DNA of 64,000 bases from Lingula anatina (Eukaryota > Brachiopoda > Lingulata > Lingulida > Lingulidae): positions 178,987-242,986 of the forward strand of contig NW_019775314.1 of assembly GCF_001039355.2 (NCBI RefSeq). Reading direction: 5' to 3'. Position 1 is the stretch's first letter. The number at the start of each line of letters is the position of its first letter. The position numbers were made by a program, and so were the translations under genes. This document shows, one piece after another, positions 13,967-27,740 of the stretch. The notes beneath the pieces are model-generated. The model was given only the letters and a program-made list of their open reading frames with translations, ran no database searches and had not been told where the DNA came from.

Positions 13967-15889
13967 CATTATATTTGCATGCACCGCTGTATAGTAGTTA
14001 TCGACTTTTTTTTTAACTGCAAACTAACCCGCAGTGCATCAGTTAAGTAATGTTAGCAGGCCTGCATTGCATTAGGTTACACACTTCAACAATGCTTGTC
14101 CAGTTTCTGTTCGGATCATGTTTGTTCAACTGAAGTTCACATTGAAAGGCGTAAAATATGTGTGCCCCCTCTCTCCCCCCCCTCCCCCGTTTCCAATTTA
14201 CATGTGATATGCATATATTTTAAAGGTTAATCAAACACTTTTAAGGAGGGAACATTAAATGTACTAGTACTGCAATGAAGGATCATGGTAAGGATCATCC
14301 TCATGACACTTTAGGCAATTGCTCTGCATTTAAGAACGGCGGGATGTATGAGATCCCTGCTTACCATGCTGGTAAAAAAATGCCTCCGTTCCGCGTCGAA
14401 ATCATTTTCCCTCGTAAATAAATCACGCCAACCGCTCACCGGTGTTAGTCTAATTATCGGGCGCTGCATAACGTGGGGGTTAAAAGCGATACACTCTTCG
14501 AAACACGCGTTTGGCATTAACGGAGCAAAAATAGAACCAAGTTCCGCGTGTGCCGAGGTTTTACGATAGCGGAGCGGAAATGTTTTCTTTTTTTTCTTGG
14601 TGAATGAAATGGAGTAGAATACAGGTTGGGCTACATGGAAATACTGGTTTTCATCATCGTGCAGCTTGAGTTTGCACGTCATTTTAACTTTTGTACAAGT
14701 AGAGTCCTTCGATTCCATTTCAAACAATTTTATGTTATGTGTACGTAACCCATATTTGCTTTATAGATTAAAATTAAATTGAAATGTCTCGATCATTCAT
14801 CTGTAGAAAAAAAAAAGAGAAAGAAAAGTAGGTCAGGCCATCTGATATCTCGCCCTCAAATTCCCTCTCAAGGTTGTCTATAATTAAATGACATGTCCTC
14901 ATATCTATTAAAAAGATATATATTAAAATTTAATGACATATGACAGATTGTTTTTACGCCTGCTCATATTTCAAACAGTTGACCTCTAAATGGCTCAGAA
15001 TTGTGTCAGTGTTGGTTTCTTGCAGAGAGTAACTAATGCGGTTCTAAATTATGAAAACGCATAGCACATGTGTTTAGTTAATTGTGAAAACAAAATCTAA
15101 AGGCGTTCTATGCCGACATCGCCTGTGTTAAAATTTGAATGTCTAATGTGATTTTATCAATATTTTTTGTACTGCGCTAGTTTTCAAACGTGTTCTCTCA
15201 CTATACTAAATGCACGCTTTACTTTAATAAGAAACAGAAAAGGGACCGTCTCCGAAAAAATAGCAGTTTATTTATTGAGCATGCGCCACATGGCCACAGT
15301 ACCGTTAATAAATAATGTGATTGTTTTAACTGGACGCAAATTATTTTGGATGCTCGTTGCCTGATTACGCAAAAAGATTCGTAAAAAATCAATTTTGTTT
15401 GAAAGCACATCTTTCAAAAACATTAGTTTAATCCAGTAAATCAAAAATCTACGATTTGCGTATCAAACACATTATATATGGTCACAAGGTTTGTGAAGGC
15501 CAAAACAAGATTACGATACGTGATGTACTTGTATAACACTCACCCCTCTGTCCTTGACTTAAATTAATTCTACAAATAACTTTATTTATGTCCTGAATGC
15601 TATCGCTTAAATAGGGTGAAAATAAAGAAATGGGGAACCGTAAGTATCTCGGTTATGTTTTCTATTTAACGTACACGGTATACTCTTGGGTTTCCCCTCC
15701 CGTAATCAACACGGCATGCCTGTGTGAGTATAGAAAACTTGAGAGTGAAATCGCTATGTCATTCCTTTGAAGCAGAGGACCATGGACGCTCTTATTATTA
15801 TTATTGTTATTATTCTTTTCTTTTTCTCCGAATAATGTTAACAGTAAGAGGGGTCAATATTGACTGGTCACTCGATGAGTATTTGGATT

Positions 15890-15945
15890 GAGTGGCGCAG
15901 TCAGATGAGTCAGGCCACAAGGTATAACGTCCTAGTTCAAAGCGG
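15890..15945 (+). repeat. Possible tRNA-derived SINE trace
   Basis: TGGCGCAGTCAGATG resembles a pol III A box, and about 40 bp downstream AGTTCAAAGC resembles a degenerate B box (GTTCRANNC). The spacing matches tRNA genes, but there is no acceptor or T stem, so this is not a functional tRNA. No clear poly-A tail or target-site duplication was found. Confidence 0.25.
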
Positions 15946-17158
15946 AGGAGGAAATACTTCAAGCTCTGTGGCTCAACACTTTAGTACAGGGCGTGTTGAA
16001 AGAATAAACCCCGCGCCACAGGAGTAGCTTTTTTCAAGAGGATTTCGTTCGGATTGGGTGTTTTACCCCTCGTTCAAAGAAAGTAAGTTTTTATTTTATG
16101 TGGTTAGATGGATTGACAGCATGTCGCCTGTAGTTGTAACTCTTGCTATGTTGTCTGAGAGCTTTCCTACCAATTGCTAGGTCCTCTGTTATGATCTGTG
16201 TACAAAACGCAGCACGAGGTGGGAGTATTCGTCACATGCACTGCTTTTCTGTGTCTTTTTGCCGGAACCATCATACCCACACCGATATGTTAACAAAGTA
16301 AAAGGTCTTAGTCCTGATACAATGCAACACATAGTTAATCGTTTATATGTGATTTGGGGGGGGGGAGGGGGTGTGGAGGTCTGGGGCGACGAATGAGGTC
16401 AACGCCGCGCCCAACCCGTTAAGAACGATGGACTTCGTGGGGGACAGGGAAGGGATTCATCCAGTTTACTTAAATGTTTAGGCTGCATTTAGCATCTTTT
16501 GTATATTTATAACATTATGAACGTCCGTGTTGCCTATCCCTGTTTTTAATGAGCGGCGTACTTTGTGTATAAGAATTGTAAAGCTGAGTCAACAGATTTA
16601 GCATTAGTACAGGAACTTAAGATCTTTTTTTTTACTCTGGACGTTATTCGTTTTATCATCCCGCCAATGTTCTAATTGTTGATGACTTTTTAAAATTAAA
16701 CAATCAATTTCTAATAACAATAATTACATTATTTATTATGTCAATTTTTATAATTATTTTCTATTTTTTATTTGTTACTTAATTATTCTAAATTCAATTA
16801 CAGCATGTATTTTTCTTTATTACTTCCTGCTTATAGCAAAAAAAGGAGGAGAAAAAAAGCGATATTACACTCTTATACAAAGCATGGCATGTGTAACCTA
16901 AACGCTAATATTGTTACATCCAAGAGAATGCACAATTACCCGTAGGGCTGCGGTAATGTTTACTTTAATTTATCAAACGAGTGTTCTTCGTGGAAAGGAT
17001 CAGTGAAATTGCGTTACGTTTCTTTATCGATTTTTGATGAAGTTGTCTTTGTCTGCCTGCTATGTGTCCATCGCTGTCAGTTGACCATATTGCATTGTGT
17101 TTACTTGCAAGGCTTATAAGTCAGTTTACTTTTTTGGGCTTCTGAAATATACAGACAA

Positions 17159-17325
17159 CAGGGGCGTAACCAGACCTTTTAAAATTGTACGCACATATTT
17201 TGAAAATTCCCATGTACGATTATAAATTATATAAAAATACACTGAATTTATGGAGAATAATATCATGGTTGGCTCAAAAAATTGTACGCACAGTGCATCC
17301 GTGCGTATGCCTGGTTACGCCCCTG
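17159..17325. mobile_element. 167-bp non-autonomous DNA transposon (MITE)
   Basis: The element starts CAGGGGCGTAACCAG and ends CTGGTTACGCCCCTG, a perfect 15-bp terminal inverted repeat. It is flanked on both sides by GACAA, a 5-bp target-site duplication. The interior is AT-rich, non-coding, and carries ATTGTACGCACA twice. Length and TSD size match the CAGGGGCGG elements near 51-55 kb, suggesting the same superfamily. CAGGG termini are typical of hAT-like elements, though classical hAT gives 8-bp TSDs, so the superfamily is left open. Confidence 0.9.
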
Positions 17326-17330
17326 GACAA

Positions 17331-20300
17331 TGAACTGTACGTACACTGTACTTAATTTATACGCACTGGAATCGGTGCCCAGACTGTGATGGGAACATTA
17401 AATTATAGTAAAATTAATAAATGAGAGATCACAGACTCTATTGGGCACTTAGAAATCCCGGGTTACGTAGGTTAGCTAATTCTCAGAAATATCATGGATC
17501 GCACTGAGAGCACTTGGTCCTATAATTAAGGAAAATCAGTAGAAATGATGGCAACAATTGTCGACCTTCAGGCTTCCACCTAACCAGATACCTTAAATAC
17601 CTTTCTTCCTAATTTAACAGCAAAAACGGTTCTAAAACATTCCTTGAGAATTATATATAGATAACATAACTGATAAACGTGTGGTAAACCCCACCGTTCT
17701 TCCCTTCTTTCCGGCACACACCTGTTATTTCTATTACTCTTCTTCCCGAAGCATCTCCCAACACGGTTCTGAAAACGTTCCGCAAGGAGCCAAGTTAAGT
17801 TAAGTTATGAAATAGTTCACTTTTATTTCACTGAAATACGTTGTATTTTTACCGGCTTTATTTTATGCCACACAGACCATACGGTTCAAAAAGGTTCAGA
17901 GATTATACTTTAGTGATTAAATGTAATGAACGATAGTTATTGGTGTCTTTTAGGGTTAATTGAACTAATTTGGCCATTTTTTTCATCAGATATTATTTTA
18001 ACGGCGAGTACACACATTATATTCGAAATATCCACTGCGTTTTTGAAGACTTATATGTAAAAGAAAATAATTACTGACGTCACATTAATCGAATGTTTTG
18101 TCATGACAGCGTTGTTGTCACACGGAGTCATTTCTTCCCATGGTTTATGGCAAGACCTCTGAAGTATCTATTTCCACTTTGGCCACTTCCCTCTCCAAAC
18201 TCGGTTGGAACCCGGTATAAGTGTGTTTTTATCTCCACGGGGATGAAGGGTGGTTCGCCGGGTGTCTTCGTCTCCAGGACGCCTAAGTATCGCTATTCAA
18301 ACATTACTCGTAGTCTAAGTAATTTTCACTGAATGAAATTCTTGTGCAAGTTAATGCTATGTCAACACAAGCAGTAATGCGATTATCTTATAACTTGGAT
18401 TGCTTCAGCGTAAAGACTTGATGAGTAATATTAGGGCTCTGGCAAAACCTCTTGGCTTTTGGGCAAACTGCAAGAGGCGGCATACTGGCCTCTTTGTTAA
18501 CCGGGGTTCGATAGAACCTCGCGCTAATTGTGTTGTGGTTTAGACCCACGTCAATCAAAACATCTTTCCTAGACGGGATTATTGATAATGACAGCGGAGT
18601 CTTAGAGAGATCAGTTATCGGAATTGTTCTACTGACGTGAAAAGCTGAGACATTTACTACTCTGTCCGTTCTTACCCAGAGGACGACATTTCCCCGTTGC
18701 AGCTCGTGGAGAACAGCTAGTACGTCGCAGAGCGTTGTGTGCCTTTAAAATCGAGTCGACTTATTGGTAGTGTACGGCTACCGTAAGAGTCTGACTCTTG
18801 AAGACTTTGAGAACAAAGTGAGGGAGTGAAGTTGTTTCCCAAACTGATGCCAAAGAGAGACATTTGTTTTGTCCTTTAGACCCTAAATGAGAAAGGGTCG
18901 CGGCCAGGTATGTTTTGCCTTATCGTAGTGACATTACATCTGGAATTCATATATCGGAATAAGAAACCCTAGTTGATTTATAAAAGCTCGGTATTTATTA
19001 GTGTCTCAAATTACATTACCTCCCAAATGTGCCGTGAACCCCATTTGAACAGCGGTATTACAAGCACATTATGTGCATTATGAATTGTGGAATTTTATAA
19101 TCAGGAAAAGGTTTTCAGAATGGCGTGGCAAATTTTCTCACTTAATTAGGTAGTGACTATAGGTAGTGACCTCATAAAGCAACCCAAGGTATTTCGGTCG
19201 ACTGTACTTCGCATGGATACTGGGGAAAAAAAGAAGAAGAAGAAAAGATTCATTCCGTTTTTTATTTAATAATTAAGTTCTACATGACAGATCAGTCACA
19301 TAGAATGCCTTTTCTACCTGTTTATTTCGAAACGCACTATCGACGTTAGGTACTTTCTTTATTTGTTTTCGCATTTGTCAAGTTCTGAAATGGGAATGAA
19401 TCCTAGTTTTGCAAGATATGTAGACATAGTGCATATACCTCTGCGATTGCAAACAGTGTATCTTAATTGAAGCAGTTTTATATTCACCCCTACTGGAAAA
19501 CCGTACACGGCGTCCTTCCCGTGCTCCGTCCGATTTCTCAAAACATTTATTTGGCGTAAGATCATATAAAACGCTGCAACGTTACACAGATGACTTGTTA
19601 TGTAGATGAGATTGAGATATGATAAGACAAATAAGGACTGTTAGCGTGCCATCTATTGCCTAAATTACCTCTCTACTTGGATGCAAGAAACCATTTTGGT
19701 CGATTTCAAATGAGAATAAATCATTGTAAAATCGCTTTAGATTCTGGTGTTACACTAAGACAATGCTGCATTTTTCTTCGTAAGTGTGCTGAAACATGGG
19801 CATATAGAGTGTGGATTATTGTCATAAGATAAAATTGCTCTGCGACGGATTTTGGACACGCGCTTGCTGCATGGTGTGACTCGCTCGTGTTTCAGTGGCA
19901 AAGGTACATCGGATTCGCGACAGCAGGTAGGAAAACAACGTTTTCATTAGGTTGTATTGGAATTAGATTTTAAATTACTGGCGTTGTTCACTGCAATAAA
20001 CTGCTGGGTGGGTGGATCAAAATGTAGAGCAACGCGAAGCGTTTGCGCTTAAAGTGAAACAGTCTAATCTAATCCAATCGACAGGGAGATACACAACTCA
20101 AGGTGAACCAAGTAGTAGGAACCAAATAAATGGCGATCTTTACGGCAACGAAAAGGGCGTATATTTCAAGACAACATTAATTGAAATATCCATCTTTACA
20201 CAAAGTTTTTAACCAATCCCGATTGGCTTTAGTTATATATAGAAACGGTTGGTGGAACAACGTCGAATCAATTTTAGGTTTTCCTGAAACGCTCACCATT

Positions 20301-20921
20301 TAGCGGGGGTGTCCACTTGAGATAGATTCCTTGTAAAGGCGTTATTTGTCACTTTCATGTTTACTCCACAAGAGATAACAAGGACCTTGAGGGACTTCCC
20401 ACGACTTACTACAACAAAATCTATTTTTACAAGACATCATTATTATAAAGGCAAAATCGAATCCGTCAGAAAATATGTTGAACATCTTCAAACGACAGTA
20501 GCATTAGTTAGAGAACAAGACCACACGCTGCCAAAACAGGGGTCGCAGCAATACATACATCATTTTACCATGCCTCTTTTTATTTATTATTATTGTTTTT
20601 GTGTTATCTAGACTATAATAGAGGAATGTGGCAATTGATATTGAACCTACATTACTGACGCAAGGTTACTAACCAACAATTCTAACACAAGGTTAAACAC
20701 GGAATTCTTCTCCTCGTCATTATAAAGACAATTGCACGTACTAGTTATTGTTGTGATACCCCGGCATTTCCAATAAGGTAACCCATATGAAAAGATTGAA
20801 TAATGTACTATAAAAGTACCGTTTTTTTCTCTTTGGCGTCCAGAGATTTATTGATACATTTTGTTTTCAAATTAAGTTTAGCTTCACAGAACAGAGTAGA
20901 GCAGGATAACTGCTTTACAAA
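17331..20921. other. Intergenic, no gene recognised
   Basis: No coding exon, RNA gene or complete mobile element could be supported. Short ORFs lack domains. One CRE-like palindrome sits at 18075 in the segment just described as 17.3-20.9 kb. Confidence 0.55.
18075..18082. promoter_or_regulatory. CRE palindrome TGACGTCA
   Basis: Exact full consensus cAMP-response element. Isolated from any recognised promoter, so function is unknown. Confidence 0.4.
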
Positions 20922-21383
20922 ATGGTTATTGTAATTGAACGCCTTATAAGCATCAAATTAATGCCTTTAAAAGTACACTGTCTGTTTTGTGAAAGCGCGT
21001 TTCGAGACACTGAACGTCAAAGGGTAAGTCGTTTCTTTGGTCCTAGCGGTTGGGGTAAAACGTATTTTAGACCAAACAAGGAAATAAAAACTTTTAGCAA
21101 ACCTTGCTTGTGTCTTTTGTACCTTAAAACTCAACGTGCTTCAATAATCTCACCGCAAGTAATTTTGAAAATCGAGCTACTTTTTTTTCCCGATAACTTT
21201 CCGATTGGTATTCAAGATAAAAAAAGTAACAGTTATTTTCCACCGGACTTGATCCTGCATTTTTGCAATGCCCTTTTCGTTGAGGAATGCAAGTTTAAAA
21301 AGGTAGTAGTTGACTTAGTAGAGACACACTTCGTGCACGCAGTGCTGCAACGTTATACAGATTTATCAGACGTGAAAAAATAA
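20922..21383 (+). CDS. Unsupported 153-codon ORF
   Basis: This is the longest non-repetitive ORF outside the receptor genes. The start context (ACAAAATGG) is acceptable and the predicted product is basic with scattered Cys, including CLFC. I recognise no domain, signal peptide or membrane segment, and I see no flanking splice sites that join it to anything. At this base composition one ORF of this length in 64 kb is plausible by chance. It is listed so that it can be tested, not because coding is shown. Confidence 0.12.
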   Translation: MVIVIERLISIKLMPLKVHCLFCESAFRDTERQRVSRFFGPSGWGKTYFRPNKEIKTFSKPCLCLLYLKTQRASIISPQVILKIELLFFPDNFPIGIQDKKSNSYFPPDLILHFCNALFVEECKFKKVVVDLVETHFVHAVLQRYTDLSDVKK

Positions 21384-24300
21384 TGGCGGTGATTGTTTAA
21401 CTTAATTAGACTGTTATAGATTGTATTGGCTCATCATCGGTTCACAAAGCAACAACCGATGGATAAATAAGAGACAGGTTAAATGATGGATTACATGGGG
21501 TGAGCGAAGAGAGATCTTGTATTTGTAACATCATTGTAAAGGTAATTTATTTAGGAGTGTCTAGACTAGAAGAAAGTAAGCGAGGATAGATTGATTGCAA
21601 GGGAAGTTGTGATTAAAATTTTGATTACGAATTTGACGTGCATTTCCCTGACAGTATCGCTGATTTTCGAAACTGTCACATCGCTTGTCTGGCACTCTTG
21701 TTTCAATTTGCCTTCGATTAAGAAAACACCATTGCATTTAGGTATGTAGCTGTACGCAGTGTAGCTAATGTTAACGGGGCAAGTAATAATCTTAATTGTC
21801 TTACACCCCTGATGCGCAATGACGATTGGCATGCCAATAAAAGGAATGTGCCCAACTGAAAGTCTTGACACGGGATAGTTTTGTAATAGACGTGTTGGCA
21901 GCTGCGACATATTGAACTATTGAATACTTTGGCATCGTTTTCTTTTTTTTTTTTCATCTCAATAGTAAAACAATCGATCATAATTATCTTGGATGTTACA
22001 CTGGGAGGACTAGTTAACTTTGGTTTCCTACCCTGGAAGCTGGGACTTTCATGTACTTTACACAAATGCACTTTGATAATATCGTGGTGATGCACTTTTC
22101 AGGAAGGTATATATGCGAACTCATAGGAAGCCAATCTAGATAAGAATGAAGGAATTAAGACACGTCAAGCGCGTGCCACGCGGTGATAGATATCTGTTTT
22201 AATCACGGAAGGTTCTTCACACTATTGATTAAGTCAACCCCGCCCTCTGACAAGCGAACGCTCATCTTCCACCGTGCCGTGATCGTTCTTGGCACTCTCT
22301 TGTCTGCAAAATCGTTTTTGGGAGGCGTGGAAAGATAGTAAACTTCACCTGCACTCTCTTGCTCTGCGTTATTGTTCGAGATAAATATTTTGCTATTCAT
22401 TCACCATGCATTTTTGTTTCAGACAGATGGGAAAATGAAAAAGAGTTATCAAAATAAATATTCAATAATGTGTTTATATTTCAGACTGCACACGAAATAC
22501 TGACAGTTTTGCCATATGCCCGGCTAGAAGGGGAAAACAGTAGGCAATGGTTTCAACACTCACTTATACTCGTACTTTTTTTATTTTAAACAGATGGGGA
22601 TAGTCACCCGAGCAAAAGAGATTGCAGCGTGTGGACAGCTCAAGGCTTAACTGTGTTCCCGTAACCCAGCCCGAAATCATTGGTCTGACAACGGGAGCAT
22701 ATAGTCGCCTAACGCCTGACTGGGTTCTACGAGGCAATTTACCCCCTGCAGCAATAACATACTTCGTATGTGTGGCACTGACAGTTTTACCTGATTGAAA
22801 TTTGAAAACTCATTCGGACTGTAGGAACCTGATCGCCCGGGCCTTGGAGTCTGAATTGCGTGCGTAGGACTGCTGTGCGTTTCGACTTGAATTTGGCCCT
22901 TGATTTTTCTTTTTTTTTTTATTCTGTAGAGTTGTGAACGTATCAGCTGTGGTGAATCGCGCAAGGAACTGTCTTTCAACCCACGTGTCATTTGCCTGGG
23001 CTTGGCTTTTTGAACACGTGACAAGCAGCACGAGATTTGCGGATTTTTAGATAAATTTAAGGCACGTATATGCCTGTTGTCACTGCAGAAAGGAGTGTGG
23101 ATGTTTCCAATGCATTTTGGTTGAACAGCTAGGTTTCATTCTGGATAAGACAAAGTCTTCGAAAGGGCTATTGGCACAGGTCCTAGATTTAAAGATTTGA
23201 TTTCGTTTTGAGGACTCCCGTGCACCGTTAACGAACAAGCTGGTGTATTTCACTTTGTGCAACCACGTGGTCATTGAATACTACCTGGTTCTTTGGAACA
23301 CGCTTAGTTGAAACTTAATGCAAATTGATGCCAGAGTAAATTGCGGAGGCAAAAACGTTGCTGTGAAGTAAACCAAGAAGACAAGCGAAAAATCCGACAA
23401 AGGAAAACATACCGAAAACCCAGAACTCCACGAGGGAATCTGGTTCTGTCGCCTTCTGACATAAAACAGAAACTCGCAGAGCATCTGTTGGCATATCCAA
23501 TCGGTGCGCGGAAGTGGTAAGTGCGTTATACCTAACATTGCTTTTTCTTAAATCCTACACGTTATTGTTGGTCCATTTTCTTTTCAAGTTTCAATTGATA
23601 TTGTAATTTTTGATAATGCTTTTTTGTTTTACAATGATCCTTTAATGGTTTCTGGCGCTTTCCGTTTGCGTGACTGTTAATAGCAGTTTTATATTTAATC
23701 ATTAATGTTTTGATGATAGCTTTGTTCAAATCACGCCTGTTTGTGACTAGGTTTGGTTTTCCTTAATGAGGTGAACTTATATTTGTTTGAAAGCTTGAAT
23801 ATTCTGTTTTAGGCAGACATAGGTCCGCACACAGGCTCGTACCATTATATGTTTTTGTTGTCAAATGTTATCCTTATGAAATGAATTATTTATATGCATT
23901 CATTACTCATTTAAAAATGTAAGCTTAAACCGTTGCGTTGATTTACCTATAAACACCATATAAAGTTGTTGTTTACAAGGTTTCTAATAAATGTTTAAAC
24001 GTGGGCATCTGACGCTTACAGCCTTCGGGAAGCAGCAATTGTCTCTGTCTGGCAAATTATACCTATTAAGAATATCGAGAGTGAAAGATGGTTCAATTTT
24101 GCCAAGGAAATGACACCTCCATTTAGGATAGATTTCCAAAGAAAAGTTTGATCCAACTTGTGCGGACAATAAATTGCCCATCAATCAATAACTTAATTTC
24201 CGTTCCATTTCGATGGGCAATGGTTTCTAAATCAGACCAAGGGCCACTTACACAAAATAAGTTTAGCCAAAATTTAGCCGAGGACTTATCGTACCTTAGT

Positions 24301-25532
24301 TCAAGATAAATGACATTGCGATATATATCAGTCAACTCAATAGCTGGCTAAACCACGGATAGTCAACTCCACTCCATTTCAGTATTTTTCGGGTCTGAAG
24401 CATCAGCCATGTCTTTCTTGCAATAAAACAGCCACATCGTCTTGTTTAAATAAGGGGACCTCTACTGTTTTTTTCTTTAATCAAAATAGACGACAGTTTT
24501 TGGGTATGACTGTTAAGAGCGGTTGCCTGGTTAAGGTCGTGTTGTGAAAAAAAAACTTGTAAACTTTAAGACCCGAAAGCAGTTTTATTGCATTCAGTAC
24601 TGACTACCGTGGGGACACGATCGATGATGTACGTGTAAACACTAACAATGACTTATCCTATATAAGCTATCTATTGTGAATTTGATAGAGTTGTTTTGAG
24701 TTTAATGCCCACCCGTTGTCCTGCAGCAGTGTGAGTGTTGCTGCCAGAACAACGAAAAAACATGCATCTCTGAGTCTTTTAATTTGATGATTGTAACGAA
24801 AAGATCAGGGCATTAAAAATGCAAATATACATGCTTGTGTTCAACAATGCAGTGGCAGCCGTGCCTTGTTTACCTGAAACGTGTCGAATTTTCCTACATA
24901 AGTCTATATAATACTACATGTAGACCCGTCTCTAAACGTGTTGTGCTTCCCAGCATTTGGGAGGTAAGTTATTACCGATGTCTTTTACAGGTGCAACAAA
25001 CGTATCTAGTATGTGTTATGAAACATTAAGTGTTATTCGCTTATTTCGAGAACATTTTTCTTTTTGACAGATAAGAATCGCCGCGTTGTTTGAAAGTAGT
25101 GCTTCGCCATATCATTGCATGACCGGACTACTTTGTGCAAGCACTTAACTGCGTTCAATAACAATGGAGGGTAGTTTTAGTTTGTCAATTATTCATAACT
25201 CAATTTAGTCTCGCATACTTCTACTTATGCTGTGACAAACTTAGAACAACGGCCTGGTGAACGCAAAATACATATTGTATGAACAATGTGCTAAGCGCCA
25301 TTGGCGAGAAAATAATGTGTAGTATCATTTTCATAATCATTTATATAGTAACTTAGGCCCATTACATTCTGATGAGGATGAACTGCTCGAAATGTGTGCA
25401 ATGGAGAAGTAGGTTGTCTGAGAATAAGTGGTCATGAAGATCAAATGGTTCTCAGGTGTTCAAAGTTGTGTCTAGGAAACTTGCTATTAGATATCTGCTG
25501 GTGTAGTGATGATTTTCCAGCCGAGACGAGGA
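21384..25532. other. Intergenic, no gene recognised
   Basis: Mixed AT-rich sequence with short overlapping ORFs on the minus strand (for example 21566-21910 and 22677-23024) that lack domains. No RNA gene, tandem repeat array or mobile element was resolved. Confidence 0.55.
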
Positions 25533-25859
25533 TTTTTTTTTTTTTTTTTTTTTTTTTTTGAAGTAAGAAAAATGGGCTCGGAGAGCACCTACATTCCAGA
25601 TAGTTTTTTCTCTCTCTTCTCTCTTTTTTTATCTTAATCACTAGTCCAATGTAACGCGTGACTCACTTTAGAATTAAGCGCTTGCAAAATGCCACATCGG
25701 CTGAAGGAAAAGTAATGATAACTTAGTCTTCTTGTATCAACGACGTTTAAATCACATTTTTTTACGCCGGATAGCGTATCATTTACAAGACCCAAAACAA
25801 GAAAAGTGACATTCTCGATAGCAATCACGTTTTGGTCACATTCATCTCTATACGACACT

Positions 25860-25860
<1 letters not shown>

Positions 25861-25911
<51 letters not shown>
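25861..25911. repeat. (AAT)n microsatellite
   Basis: About 51 bp of AAT trinucleotide repeat. Confidence 0.95.
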
Positions 25912-25914
<3 letters not shown>

Positions 25915-26669
25915 GAATAGGAGAAAAGTGAAAAATCAGAAAACCGCGTTGCTGTCGAATCAATGCAATAACCAGGCGCTCCTGAGCGGTGATTTACAAG
26001 AACAATAGGGTAAAAGAAGACGTCGTGTTGCTGTTTAAATGAAAGACACGGCTGGTAGCTGAATTGAAACATTTTTCATGTCCATTGAGTGTGTAATCAC
26101 TGCCTAAATAGGGATTAAGGAAGCATTATGTGTCCATTGGAAGTCAACGGGTGGTCAGTGGTACATTTCACGTAATATCGACGCCTTTGAAAATCGATCA
26201 TGCGCATTTTCTGCTAAGTGGCCTCGATGTCAACGTATTCCATAAAACCAATTCAAATTCGAAAGCGAGGGGACGTTGCTTTTGGTGTCGGTTACTTTGC
26301 CTGAAGTCTTATTGACGAACGTCTCTAATTTATACGGGGTTTATCGGGAGATAACGGGAACTGTGAATCATCGATATTGCGGTAGTATAGCTGTACAAAA
26401 TCGCCTCCCCAAGCCATACTATTATCGTTTGTAGAAGGGAAATCCAGGCTTTAAGCTACACGATATAGTAATCAATGATGCTTTAGAGTAGGGTGTATAT
26501 CTGGACGTAAAAAAATGAATCAGTGAATTTTGCCCTTAGTCACGCAGGTTATTGCATATTACTATCCGTTATGTTTGTTATCAAGCTCTTGAGCATCCAG
26601 GACAACTTAGCGTTATTGAACTTCAGTAAGAGAATATTCCAGAGACATATTATTTTGAAAATTATAGTT

Positions 26670-26673
<4 letters not shown>

Positions 26674-26740
<67 letters not shown>
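26674..26740. repeat. (GA)n microsatellite
   Basis: About 67 bp of uninterrupted GA dinucleotide. Confidence 0.95.
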
Positions 26741-26743
<3 letters not shown>

Positions 26744-27543
26744 ACATTCGGTAAAACCCAAAAACTAGCACATAATCCTTATAACGCCTAATAATATGTA
26801 GCAATGAAGCATACAGACCAAACAAGTTTCTTTGAGGCCATCGTATGACTCTAAAGTGTCATGCAAATATGAAAGACACACTGTGCCCTGGGAGTGGCAA
26901 AAGTATAGCGTTAATAGTGCTGAGATCCAGACTGTGCCTTTGACAGCGAAACTGCAGGAATCGGGAAACGAACTTAAAAAACTGTCAGGAGAAGCCAGAG
27001 GCTCTTCGCACCAAACCAACCCCGCATGCCTAAGACTCAGAGATTTTAACATCTCCAAAAACGGGTGCGTTTGCGATTAAAACGTCTCGTTGACTGGGAT
27101 AACAATTCGCTTTAATAACCTCCCCGAGCCGGGGCCTTCTAATTGTGTTTCCTTTACACTGAATCTGTTTGTATTCTTGCGTGATTGGACGAGGAAACTT
27201 TTTTTATGCAGTATTGTATTTGAAACTCGCACCGAGATGCCTCCAAAAAAGCCGCTCACCCTGTCTGACTTTAACCTTGCCAAGAATATTATACAGGAAC
27301 AATGGTTGCTCCGAAAATAAGGCTCTCGGCCAAGCGAAATAGACAGACCGCGAAAGTTATAATTAGAACCGTTGCGGTTTAAAAGAGGTTGATATTTGAT
27401 GAAGATTTTTTTGCCAGGAGATGAGGAAAAACCAATAAAGAAAATATAATGTGTGTTGAGAATTGTGTCACCCATATAGTTGAAGAGTTTCAGTTGTGAG
27501 ATGTAAAACTTCAGAAGTGAACGATTGCACAAGTTCATTATAT

Positions 27544-27545
<2 letters not shown>

Positions 27546-27590
<45 letters not shown>
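27546..27590. repeat. (GA)n microsatellite
   Basis: About 45 bp of GA repeat with one AA interruption, roughly 150 bp upstream of the first receptor exon. Confidence 0.95.
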
Positions 27591-27740
27591 ACAAAGGCAT
27601 ATACCGGTAGCATAGAGTTACTGATATTTGAATAATAAAGGGGTAGTATTGTTTTAAATGTTTTAGAAACCTTTGCAGACAAATGCCTAATATATATATA
27701 TACATTTTTTTTTCAATATTTTTTTCATTTTTTTACCCAG

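Larger units (their letters stand above)
11206..17158. other. Intergenic, no gene recognised
   Basis: No supported coding exon. Notable contents are a hairpin plus a third motif copy at 13893-13966, a C-rich run near 14172-14190, a possible degenerate tRNA-derived trace near 15890-15945, a G run near 16351-16372, and a very AT-rich stretch around 16680-16810. The 138-codon minus-strand ORF at 14311-14727 overlaps an opposing ORF and shows no domain. Confidence 0.55.
25533..27740. other. Upstream flank of receptor gene 1
   Basis: About 2.2 kb before the first recognised exon. It contains a T homopolymer (25533-25559), an AAT tract (25861-25911) and two GA tracts (26674-26740, 27546-27590). 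The promoter and any 5' UTR or signal-peptide exon of gene 1 are expected here or farther upstream, but none could be fixed by eye. Confidence 0.5.

Noticed and set aside
14311-14727. 138-codon minus-strand ORF
   Set aside because: No domain, overlaps an opposing ORF, no splice context; compatible with chance.
27077-27682. 201-codon minus-strand ORF
   Set aside because: Part is microsatellite translation (SLSLSL); the rest has no domain and lies on the strand opposite receptor gene 1.
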